61,150 nt of DNA from Streptomyces sp. NRRL WC-3605. Lineage in GTDB: Bacteria; Actinomycetota; Actinomycetes; Streptomycetales; Streptomycetaceae. Every line of letters starts with the position of its first letter. Position 1 is the stretch's first letter. This document shows, one piece after another, positions 50,001 to 58,245 of the stretch. The translations under genes were made by a program, and so were the position numbers. The stretch covers positions 1 to 61,150 of the forward strand of contig NZ_LLZN01000066.1 in NCBI RefSeq assembly GCF_001509795.1, given 5' to 3'. Under the pieces are notes generated by a model. That model saw nothing but the letters and a program-made list of their open reading frames with translations, made no database searches and was not told the origin of the DNA.

Positions 50001-51797
50001 ATGCGTCATCACCAGCTCTCCCCGCCTGTCTTCGAGGCCCTCGCCTCGACCGGCGAGGACGTGTCGGCCGTCGAGGCGTTGCTCGACGTCGAGTGCAGCC
50101 GCCGTCTCCTGATGCTGCGCACCATCCTGGACGCCTGTGCGTCGACGCCGATGGTGGGCGAGGCGTGGGAGCTGCTGGAGCGTGCCGAGGGCCTGGACCC
50201 GAAGGGGTTCCGGACGGCCCTGCTGGACCCCCAAGTGGGGGTGTGGGCGGCTGGGTTGATGCGCCGCCTGCCGCCGAAGGAGACCGAAGGGCGGGAGAGG
50301 GCCGGGGAGGAGCCGCCCGTGTGGGTGGAGGCGGGGTTCCTCGGGCAGTTCGCGGCCGTCGTGGCCTTCGAGGCCGGGGTGGACTTCGACATCCGGGTGC
50401 CGATGCGCCGGGGCCGGGTGTTCCTTCCCCGGCTCGGGCGTGCCCACCTCGGCTCCGACGAGCCGTGGGGCACCGCCGGGGTGTCGGCGCGGGGCGGGGT
50501 CCTGCGGGTCGCTGCCCACGGGGTGACCGTGACGGTCCCGGCGGACGCGGACACCGACGGCCCCGGCTGGGAAGGGCTGCGCCGGATCCGGGCCGAGCAC
50601 GACGGTCAGGCGCTCACCGTCGTCCTGGACGACCTGGGCGACCACCGGGCCGTGCCGGGGCTGGCCACCACGGGTCGGCTGACGGGCACTCAGTTCACGG
50701 TCTGGCACGGATGGTTCACCGCGATGTGGCCACTGCTCGTGGACGACCACCCGGCCAGTGCGCGAGCGCTTGCCGCGGGGGTGCGGTCCGTGGTTCCCCT
50801 GCCCCGAGGTGAGCGTCTGCGGGCACGCGCCGCGTCCTCCAGCGACGCGTTCGGCTGTGTGCTGCTGTCGGCGCCGGACGAGGACGCCGAGGCGCTGCCC
50901 GCCCAGCTGGGCGTCGCGCTCATCCACGAGTTCCGGCACAGCCTGCTGAACGGGCTCATCTTCCTGACGCCGCTCTTCGAGGACTCCGGCGAGCTCTTCC
51001 ACGCACCCTGGCGCGACGATCCAAGACCCATCGGTGGGCTCGTCCATGGCGCGTTCGCCTTCTCGGGAGTCACCCGCTTCTGGCACACACGCGGCACGGA
51101 CGGCCTCGCCGGATTCGAGTTCGCGCTCTGGCGCCACGCCGTACGGGACGTCCTCGCGACCTTGCGGCACCGGCCCGCGCTCACCCCGCTGGGCGACGAC
51201 CTCGTGACGGCCCTCACGGAGCAGACCGCCTCCTGGGAGACGGACAGGGCGGGGGAGACGGAGTCCCGGCTCGCCGACCTGGCGGCGGCCCACCACCACG
51301 CCGCGTGGCGGGCCCACCATGTGCGTCCGCCGGCCGCGGACGTCGACGACCTCATGCGCCTGTGGGAGGCCCGGCGCCCCAGGGACGAGCAGACCCGAGC
51401 CGAACGGCCGGACGACGCGGTGCACACGGACCCCGACGCCTGCCGGCTGGACGTGCTGGCCCTGCTGGCGCGGCTGAGCCTCATCGATCCGGACTCCTTC
51501 ACACGGCTGCGCGCCCAGGACGACCCGGGAGCCGAGGTGGCCGGAGCCGGCCCCGGCGACCTGGCGCTGGTGGCCGGTGACACACGGCACGCGGTGAAGC
51601 TGTACGCCGACGAACTCGCCCGGCCCGGCGCACGTCCGGCGGCCTGGGCCGGACTAGGACTGGCTCTCGTCGACAGCGGACAGAAGGCCGCGGGCACGGC
51701 GCTCGTCGAGCAGCCCGAACTCGCTCGTGCCCTCAGCGGCGCCCTGAGCGTGCCCCCGGACCCGGTGGCCCTGGCCCAGTGGCTCGGCGGCGCCTGA
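50001..51797 (+). CDS. Stand-alone HExxH-motif peptide-modification enzyme (aKG-HExxH type)
   Basis: A 598-residue protein with the defining motif HEFRH (His309-Glu310-x-x-His313) in GVALIHEFRHSLLNGLIFLTPLF, followed by the WRDDPRPIGGLVHGAFAFSGVTRFW segment typical of the HEXXH domain found in FxSxx-COOH loci. In known systems this domain is often fused to a radical SAM/SPASM domain (FxsB), and such fusions carry out cyclophane formation plus beta-hydroxylation, the HExxH part acting as an iron/2-oxoglutarate hydroxylase. Here no radical SAM domain is present in the protein or in the window. Predicted role: beta-hydroxylation of the peptide encoded just upstream. The catalytic activity is inferred from the family. 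Confidence 0.82.
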   Translation: MRHHQLSPPVFEALASTGEDVSAVEALLDVECSRRLLMLRTILDACASTPMVGEAWELLERAEGLDPKGFRTALLDPQVGVWAAGLMRRLPPKETEGRERAGEEPPVWVEAGFLGQFAAVVAFEAGVDFDIRVPMRRGRVFLPRLGRAHLGSDEPWGTAGVSARGGVLRVAAHGVTVTVPADADTDGPGWEGLRRIRAEHDGQALTVVLDDLGDHRAVPGLATTGRLTGTQFTVWHGWFTAMWPLLVDDHPASARALAAGVRSVVPLPRGERLRARAASSSDAFGCVLLSAPDEDAEALPAQLGVALIHEFRHSLLNGLIFLTPLFEDSGELFHAPWRDDPRPIGGLVHGAFAFSGVTRFWHTRGTDGLAGFEFALWRHAVRDVLATLRHRPALTPLGDDLVTALTEQTASWETDRAGETESRLADLAAAHHHAAWRAHHVRPPAADVDDLMRLWEARRPRDEQTRAERPDDAVHTDPDACRLDVLALLARLSLIDPDSFTRLRAQDDPGAEVAGAGPGDLALVAGDTRHAVKLYADELARPGARPAAWAGLGLALVDSGQKAAGTALVEQPELARALSGALSVPPDPVALAQWLGGA

Positions 51798-51820
51798 GGT
51801 CCGGCGCCGCCCACCCCCTC

Positions 51821-54800
51821 CTACAGCGGCATGGGGTCTATGTCGCAGTCCGCCCGGTGCTCCCAGTCCGCCGCGCGCTCCACCGCCGGATGCGCGGTGC
51901 CCAGCTTGCGGGCGAGGCGTTCACGGGTGTCCGCGTGCAGGGCGTCCGCCTCGTCGGTGCGCCCCAGGGCGCGCAGGTCCATGCCGAGGTTGGCGGCGCA
52001 GGCGAGGGTGGACGGATGGTCCTCGTCGAAGGTGTCCCGTGAGCGGCGCAGCGTCTCCTCGTCCAACGCGAGCGCCGTGGGGGCGTCCCCCAGCGCGTAG
52101 TGGTCGCTGGCCAGGTTCGTACGGCACACCAGGGTCGAAGGATGGTTCTCGCCGAGTGCGGCCGTGAACTCCTCCAGGACGACGCCGTTGATGTACTGCG
52201 AGGCGGCCGGGTTCCCCAGGAGCCGGTAGGTGATGGCCAGGTTCAGCGCGGCCGACAGGGCGTGCGGATGGTGCCGCCCGTAGGTCTTCTCGTACTGCTC
52301 GCAGATCTGGGTCCCGATCAGCAGCGACTGCGCCAGGTCTCCGCTGTGCCGCAGGTGCACCGTCAGTTCGAGGGTGGCCGCCATCGTCTCGGGGTTCTGG
52401 TCGCCGTATTTCTCGCGCAGTGCCGTGCGGACCCGTTCGGCGGTCGTCAGCGCCTCCTCGTGCTCACCCGCCTTGCGCAGGGCCACGGCCAGGTGCCGGA
52501 AGCACGACAGGCTGAGCGGGTTGTCCGGGCCCAGCAGGGCGGCCGAGCGCTCCACGATCTCCCGGTGGTACGTCAACGCGGTGGCGTACTCGCCCAGTTC
52601 ACGGTTGTCCAGGATGAACCCGAGCCATGTGCGCAGCGTGTCCACGTGGTCCTGGCCGTACATGTTGATGTAGCTGTTCCAGGTCATCTCGTCGATGTCC
52701 CGGGCCCGGGCGAAGTCGCCGGCGAGGCGGAGGCTGACACCCAGGTTGTGCGCCGCGCGCAGCGTCTCCGGGTCGTCCGGTCCGAGCATGCGCAGATACT
52801 GCCGGTGCACGGACTCCGTCAGCGTCAGGGACTCGGTGAAGTCACCGCGCACCCGGTGGTCGATGGCGACGTTGCCGAGCGCGTCGATGGTGTCCTGGGC
52901 GTCCGGGCCCATGGTGCGCCGGTAGGCGTCCAGGACGGAGGAGTTCAGGTCGGCGGCCTCCTGGTAGGCCCCCATCGTGAAGAGCAGGAAGCCCAGCCAG
53001 CGCGCGACGAGCAGGGTCTGCGGATGGTCGTGTCCCAGGGTCTCGGACCACATCTCGTACGCGGTGCGGGCGAGGTCCCGGCCCGAGGTGTAGTCGCCCC
53101 AGCGCAGCAGGTAGATCACCTCGTTCACGACGAGGTTGCGCACCCAGTTCTCCTGCGACCGCACCGCCTCCGACACCACCACGTGCGGATAGAGCGAGCC
53201 GTACCGGTCCCAGCGGTTGATGTCGTTCGGGTCGTTCGGGTCGTTCGCGGCGAGCAGCAGATGGGCGCCGCGCCGCATCGTGCTGCGGTCCTCCTCGGTC
53301 ATCCGGTACAGCAGCGCGGCCTGCACCAGCCGGTGCATCTGGAGGGAGTTGTTGCGGTGGTTGAAGCGGGCCAGCGAGTAGCGGCCGATCTCACGGATGA
53401 CCTGGCCGAGCCGGATGGGGTCCTCCAGCGCCGCGTCCAGTTCGGGGGCTATGGAGCCGCGGGGCATACGGGCGAACAGGGCCCGCGCGATCGGCTCCGG
53501 CGCGTAGAACGAGCAGACCTGCAGCAGCTGGTAGGCGGCCGGGTTCTTGGTCTCCAGCTGGTCCAGCGAGATGTTCCAGGCGGCGATCACCGGGTGCTGG
53601 TTGTCCAGGGGGGCCGTCCCGCGCAGCAGATCGACGCGTTTCTCGTCGAGCAGGCGCAGGTATTCGTCGACGAGCATGCCGGTCTCGGCGTGCCAGGCCG
53701 CCGCCTGCTCGATGGCCAGGGGCAGGTCGCCGAGCGCCTCGGCGAGCCGGTCGGCGTCCTCGTCGCTGATCTCCGGTCCGCGCAGCCGCAGCAGCTGCTT
53801 GCTCTCCTCACGCAGGAAGACGTCGACCTCCAACGGCCTCGCTATGGAGGCCCACTGGGGGTTGCGGGAGGTGATGAGGATGTTGCCGGGCCCGCCGGCC
53901 GGGAAGAACTGCTGGACCGCCTCCGGGCTCTCGGCGTTGTCGAACACGAGCAGCCAGTTCGAGTAGGGCTTGCCGATACGCAGCGCCTCCAGGACGGCCG
54001 CGACGGTGGAGGACGCGTCGCTGCCCGGGGTCAGCCCGAGGCGCGGGGCCAGTTCGACGAGGGAAAGGGAGATCTGCGCGCTGCGCTCGGCCGAGATCCA
54101 CCACACGACGTCGTACTCGGTCATCTTGCGGTACAGGTATTCCACGGCCAGCAGACTCTTGCCGACTCCGCCCATGCCGTGCAGGGCGTGTGGCAGGACC
54201 GCGGTGGCCTTCTCGACCAGCAGCCGCCGGTGCAACTGATCGAGGAGCTCCTCACGGCCGGTGAAGTTCGGGTTCCTCGGCGGGATGTTTCCCCAGACCG
54301 TGGGCGTGTTCCTGGTGCGCTCGGTTCCCACGGTGCCTGCCGGGGCCTGCTGCGGCATCGCCGGCCTCCTGTTCCCCTGATGCGTCGGACGGTCGGCGTC
54401 GCCCGGGGGGCGGGCGACGGCGTGGCTGGGTGTGCGGGGTGCGGTGGTGCCCTCGGATGGTGCGCCGTGCTGATCGAGGTGGGCGGCGAGAACGGCGTCC
54501 ACCTGTCGTGCCGGTTCCAGGAAAGGGCCGGACAGGGCGTGGAGCACAGCGCTCTCCGCCCTCAGCCACGGCCCGGACTCCTCGTTCACCTCGGGAAGTC
54601 GGGACACGACGGCCCCACTCAGCAGCCGGGGCAGTCGCCACAAGTGTTCCCCGTCGTCACCCCGCCGATCCCCCACCAGCTCGACCACTCGTACGAGATC
54701 GGTGCGGCGTCCGGCCGCGAGCAGCTCCTCGCGCACCCCGGGCTCGAACTCGTGGCAGCGGCCGCCGAGCGCGGGCCGGACCAGCCCGTGGGCGAGGAGC

Positions 54801-55660
54801 TGGGCGAAGTCGGCCAGTGAACCGCCGGGAGGCAACCGGGCGAGCACCTGCCGGACGACCGGCGGCTCCAGCGGGACGGCGGCGAGCAGTGTGGCCATGG
54901 TGAAGACGTCGCGGGTGACGGCGGAGCGGAAGTGGGCCACCCGACCACCCGGTTCGAGGGGCGGCCCCACATCGCCGTCGCGCTCCGGCAGGCCGCCGCG
55001 TGGGAACATCACCGTCAGCGGCACCCAGTCCGGTGGGCCGGCACGCAGCAGCGCCGACCACGCGTTCAGCCAGCGGGGGGACAGTTCCAGCACCGGGACA
55101 GGGACGTCCGGGCCGTGGCGCGGAGGCCGGCCGTCCACGTCGGGGCCGAGCCCGCGTGCCCGCCAGCGCAGCAGATGGTTGGGTGCGCCGGGACCCGGGG
55201 AACGCAGCATCACCTGCCAGCCGCGCAGCGCCGTCGCCGGCCACACCGCGTGCGGCAGAAGGTGGATCAGGGCGACCGGTCCGGCCTGCCCCCAGCGGCG
55301 CAGCAACGGCTCCACGGCATGGCTGCGCCAGCGCGGTCCGGAACCGTCGGTGAGCAGCAGGGTCAGTCGGCCGCCGGCGACCTGCCGGGGCAGTCCGGCC
55401 GGGTCCGTGCTGCGGTCGTAGGGCAGCCGGTGGGTCGTGATGCGGCCATGGGCGCCGGTGCGGTGCAGTGTGCGGACGAAAGCGCGCGCGGTCTCCTCCC
55501 AGACATCCATGGTGGGGCCGCGGTCGACGATCACGGCCACGTCCCAGGGCCGCCCCCGGCCGCGGTCGTCCGCCGCCCCGGCCCGGCCGAGCGCCCGTCC
55601 CGCACGCCGCAGGGCATCGGGCAGCCCGGGCGGCAGCTCGGACCAGAAGCCGGTGGTCAC
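51821..55660 (-). CDS. vWA-NB-ARC-TPR protein, FxSxx-system (FxsT) type
   Basis: A 1279-residue protein. The N-terminus (about 35-150) is a von Willebrand A-like domain (VAVIVDRGPTMDVWEETARAF, LTLLLTDGSGPRW), with a degenerate metal site (DRGPT instead of DxSxS). A Pro/Ala-rich linker leads to an NB-ARC STAND NTPase at about 455-800: NFTGREELLDQL, P-loop GMGGVGKS near 491, Walker B WLLVFDNAE, ITSRNPQW, GDLPLAIEQAAA, and an MHD-like LQMHRLVQ. About ten TPR-type repeats follow (LGHDHPQTLLVARWLGFLLFTMGAYQEA and similar). This is the architecture of the FxSxx-COOH system TPR protein. The GTG overlaps the stop of the upstream AAA gene (GTGA). Confidence 0.88.
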   Translation of the reverse strand: MTTGFWSELPPGLPDALRRAGRALGRAGAADDRGRGRPWDVAVIVDRGPTMDVWEETARAFVRTLHRTGAHGRITTHRLPYDRSTDPAGLPRQVAGGRLTLLLTDGSGPRWRSHAVEPLLRRWGQAGPVALIHLLPHAVWPATALRGWQVMLRSPGPGAPNHLLRWRARGLGPDVDGRPPRHGPDVPVPVLELSPRWLNAWSALLRAGPPDWVPLTVMFPRGGLPERDGDVGPPLEPGGRVAHFRSAVTRDVFTMATLLAAVPLEPPVVRQVLARLPPGGSLADFAQLLAHGLVRPALGGRCHEFEPGVREELLAAGRRTDLVRVVELVGDRRGDDGEHLWRLPRLLSGAVVSRLPEVNEESGPWLRAESAVLHALSGPFLEPARQVDAVLAAHLDQHGAPSEGTTAPRTPSHAVARPPGDADRPTHQGNRRPAMPQQAPAGTVGTERTRNTPTVWGNIPPRNPNFTGREELLDQLHRRLLVEKATAVLPHALHGMGGVGKSLLAVEYLYRKMTEYDVVWWISAERSAQISLSLVELAPRLGLTPGSDASSTVAAVLEALRIGKPYSNWLLVFDNAESPEAVQQFFPAGGPGNILITSRNPQWASIARPLEVDVFLREESKQLLRLRGPEISDEDADRLAEALGDLPLAIEQAAAWHAETGMLVDEYLRLLDEKRVDLLRGTAPLDNQHPVIAAWNISLDQLETKNPAAYQLLQVCSFYAPEPIARALFARMPRGSIAPELDAALEDPIRLGQVIREIGRYSLARFNHRNNSLQMHRLVQAALLYRMTEEDRSTMRRGAHLLLAANDPNDPNDINRWDRYGSLYPHVVVSEAVRSQENWVRNLVVNEVIYLLRWGDYTSGRDLARTAYEMWSETLGHDHPQTLLVARWLGFLLFTMGAYQEAADLNSSVLDAYRRTMGPDAQDTIDALGNVAIDHRVRGDFTESLTLTESVHRQYLRMLGPDDPETLRAAHNLGVSLRLAGDFARARDIDEMTWNSYINMYGQDHVDTLRTWLGFILDNRELGEYATALTYHREIVERSAALLGPDNPLSLSCFRHLAVALRKAGEHEEALTTAERVRTALREKYGDQNPETMAATLELTVHLRHSGDLAQSLLIGTQICEQYEKTYGRHHPHALSAALNLAITYRLLGNPAASQYINGVVLEEFTAALGENHPSTLVCRTNLASDHYALGDAPTALALDEETLRRSRDTFDEDHPSTLACAANLGMDLRALGRTDEADALHADTRERLARKLGTAHPAVERAADWEHRADCDIDPMPL

Positions 55661-56604
55661 GGCTCCTCCGGGGCCGTCCACGACCACAGGGCGTCGACAG
55701 CCGGCTGCCATCCCCGTTCGTCGGCGACGCTGCTCAGGACACCGCTCGCCGCCAGGTGCAGGGCGTCCAGCAGCCGCTCGACGACGGGTCCTTCGGCGCG
55801 GGCGGCCCGTTCCAGGAGGGCGTCCACGACGTCCGGTGCCGGAGTTCCGGGGTGGCCCGGCGGATAGTGGCGCGCGGCGATGGCTCGCAGGGTCTGTCCG
55901 TCCGGGCGGTGCGTCCGCAGCGGGACACAGTGCCGGAGGAGATCGAAGGGCATGTCCCGCTCACCGGTGCTGGTGATCACCACCACGGGGAAGGCGTGGC
56001 AGCGCACCACGCCGCCGGGCAGCGTCACCACGGCGTCCGGGTCGTCGTCCGTGGCCATCCGGCCGCTGCCGCCGGGCAGGCTGAACCCCCCGGCGGCCAG
56101 CACCGTGCACAGGTCCTCCGGCAGGGAGATCTCGGCACGGTCCAGCCGGTCGATCAGCAGGACCCGGGGTCTGCGGTACGGCAGGAGCGCGGTGCCCAGC
56201 GGACCCAGCCGCCCCTCGTGGGCGTACAGCCCCTCCCGCAGCGTGCTGAGGCTGGTGATACGCCAGTGCAGGACACGGCCCAGCGCCAGCTCGCGGCTGA
56301 TGCGATGGGCCAACGACGCCTTGCCGCTGCCGGGTTCACCGGTGACCAGCAGGGGACGGCTCAGACACAGCGCCGCGTTGACCCGGTCCGCCTCGTCCGG
56401 TGCCAACGGCATCGGGGCGTCGCCCTCGCCGAGCAGCAGGGCGGCGTTCGGGTCGTCGGGGGGCGCCGGCAGCAACGGGCCGCCGCCGAAGCTGCGCCGT
56501 CCGGGCGGATCGGGCCAGGGCGCGCTGACGGGGCCGGGCCGGCCGGTGCCCCGGTAGACACCCCAGGGGGCCGGCTCGTGCGAGGGCTTATTGGTCGGCG
56601 GCAT
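55657..56604 (-). CDS. MoxR-like AAA ATPase with altered Walker B
   Basis: A 315-residue AAA+ protein: Walker A GEPGSGKAS, Walker B VLLIDRLDRAEISLPEDL and sensor region VVVITSTGERDMP, all in the order and context of MoxR ATPases (normal Walker B is LIDEIDKAD). The catalytic Glu is replaced by Arg, and the sensor-1 Asn by Ser, so ATP may bind but be hydrolysed slowly or not at all. The N-terminal 50 residues are Pro/Gly-rich. It partners a vWA protein, as MoxR ATPases usually do. The start at ATG 56604 has GGAGG upstream. The next gene (vWA-NB-ARC) overlaps its stop. Confidence 0.85.
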   Translation of the reverse strand: MPPTNKPSHEPAPWGVYRGTGRPGPVSAPWPDPPGRRSFGGGPLLPAPPDDPNAALLLGEGDAPMPLAPDEADRVNAALCLSRPLLVTGEPGSGKASLAHRISRELALGRVLHWRITSLSTLREGLYAHEGRLGPLGTALLPYRRPRVLLIDRLDRAEISLPEDLCTVLAAGGFSLPGGSGRMATDDDPDAVVTLPGGVVRCHAFPVVVITSTGERDMPFDLLRHCVPLRTHRPDGQTLRAIAARHYPPGHPGTPAPDVVDALLERAARAEGPVVERLLDALHLAASGVLSSVADERGWQPAVDALWSWTAPEEP

Positions 56605-56713
56605 GAGAGGTGTTCCTCCGGCTGACGCTGATCGGCGACGGATACGGGCGGACACGAGAGGTACGGGAAGACGACTGCGGCCGGGCCGGGCCGGGCCGGT
56701 CACGGTCCCCGTC

Positions 56714-58234
56714 TCATGGCCACCGTCCGTCCGGTACGACGGGCTTGCGGTCCGGGTCGTCCCACAGCACGGTCAGATGACGGCCCAGGTGATGCCCCTC
56801 CCGGCCGTCGCCGTCGTGGATGGCGGCCTGGCGCCGGTAGGCGGCGACCTTCGCCGGGAAACGCTGCCAGCCCTCGGCGAGCAGAGCCCGTACGGCGTCC
56901 AGGAACTCCTGGGTGGAGCGGTCCGTGCGGTGCCAGATCACCACGGGCAGCCCGCTGCGCAGGGCTGCTTCCAGCTCGCGTCGGCCATGACCCGCACCGG
57001 GCAGCGGCGGCTCGCTCAGGACCGTGGCCACGACCTGCTGGTTGTCGCCGAGGCGGGCTTCCAGACCGCGCAGGTGGCCGCCGTCGCCGGCCACGGCAGG
57101 GACGTAGAGCGACTGCGCGGGCGGCTCGCCCAGCGAGAGCTGCAGCCAGCGGTGACGCCAGAACCGGTGCCAGGCACTGTTCTGCAGGCGGTCCAGGCTG
57201 CGGATCACCACGGGATAGTCCACGGCCAGTGGCACGTGTATGGCCTCCGTGGTGTCCCGCGGCCACCAGTCGACCGGCAGGTTGAGCAGCTCGAAGGGGA
57301 GCACGAACTCCAGCCACAGATCGGCGGGCCGGTCACCGGCCGCGCTCTCGACCGAGCGGACGATTCCGCTCACGGCGTCCTCCAGACCCTCCTTGGGCAC
57401 CTGCGGCAACGCGTCGCCCTGCTCCCAGTGCGGGCCGCGCGCCAGGGACATGAAGGAGTGGGACACCGTGTAGAACGCGCTGTCCAGCGGGTCCGGGGTG
57501 ATGTGGATGGCCAGGAACTCCTGGTGCGGCCGCACCGGGGCGGTGGGCGACCGGAACCGGTGCGCGCGCTCCAGATCGAGCAACCCCGCCAGCCCGTACC
57601 TCAGCGCCCACTGCCGGTTGCGGGCGAGGACCTCGCCCGCGAGCGTGGTGTTCATCGAGTCGGTGCTGCGGTCGAGGTACAGCATCCAGGGCGGCAGCCC
57701 GTCCCGCGGCGCGCCCTGTCCGGCCATGTGCAGGAAGTCGTGCCACGGGTTCTCCGCATGGGCCGGCGGTCTGGCGACCCGGTTGTCGGTGGCCGCGCGG
57801 ACCAGAGCGGTCCGCATCTCGTGCGACATGCTCAGGGCGCCGAGGGTGCCGGTGAGGAAATCCCACGAGTCGGTGATCTCGGGCAGACCGACGAGCGAGT
57901 CGACGGCCGTCCACTCGTCGGCGAGCCGTTGGACCGAAGCGGCCTGCGGACAGCCGGGCTCCAGCATCGGCAGCTTGCGGGCGAGGGCCGACAGCCCGCC
58001 CGGGCACCGGGTACAGAAGCGGAACAGCTCCAGCAACTGCATCGCCGCCGTGGCCTGTTCGCGGAGATCGATCCGGCAGCCGAGGGCCTCCCCGACCAGA
58101 TCGGTCAGCAGGGCGCGCGCATACCGGTCCTGCAGGGCGCCCACCGCCAGCAGCGCGTTGTGCCCCTCCTCGTTGATCCGTTCGCATATACGCAACGCGG
58201 AACGGCCGCGGCCCTCGCCGCCCTCCCATGTCAA
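56714..58234 (-). CDS. EAD-VMAP protein (vWA-MoxR-associated protein)
   Basis: About 506 residues. The N-terminal helical domain (ALRICERINEEGHNALLAVGALQDRYARALLTDLVGEALGCRIDLREQATAAMQLLELFRFC...PGGLSALARKLPMLEPG) is an effector-associated domain that closely resembles the one in the next protein. The C-terminal domain, with WLEFVLPFELLNLPVDWWP, PVVIRSLDRL and LPVVIWHRT, matches the VMAP C-terminal module of the vWA-MoxR ternary systems. The start is uncertain: no ATG or GTG lies in frame close to the domain, and TTG 58234 is chosen; longer versions would run over the TIR gene. It ends 110 bp before the AAA gene. Confidence 0.82.
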   Translation of the reverse strand: MTWEGGEGRGRSALRICERINEEGHNALLAVGALQDRYARALLTDLVGEALGCRIDLREQATAAMQLLELFRFCTRCPGGLSALARKLPMLEPGCPQAASVQRLADEWTAVDSLVGLPEITDSWDFLTGTLGALSMSHEMRTALVRAATDNRVARPPAHAENPWHDFLHMAGQGAPRDGLPPWMLYLDRSTDSMNTTLAGEVLARNRQWALRYGLAGLLDLERAHRFRSPTAPVRPHQEFLAIHITPDPLDSAFYTVSHSFMSLARGPHWEQGDALPQVPKEGLEDAVSGIVRSVESAAGDRPADLWLEFVLPFELLNLPVDWWPRDTTEAIHVPLAVDYPVVIRSLDRLQNSAWHRFWRHRWLQLSLGEPPAQSLYVPAVAGDGGHLRGLEARLGDNQQVVATVLSEPPLPGAGHGRRELEAALRSGLPVVIWHRTDRSTQEFLDAVRALLAEGWQRFPAKVAAYRRQAAIHDGDGREGHHLGRHLTVLWDDPDRKPVVPDGRWP

Positions 58235-58245
58235 CGCCGCCCCAC

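Noticed and set aside
49758..50001. Possible frameshift hiding an FxSxx tail in the FxsA-like peptide
   Set aside because: Neither alternative frame beyond codon 50 gives an F-x-S-x-x end before a stop, so the TIAGSSGS ending seems genuine.
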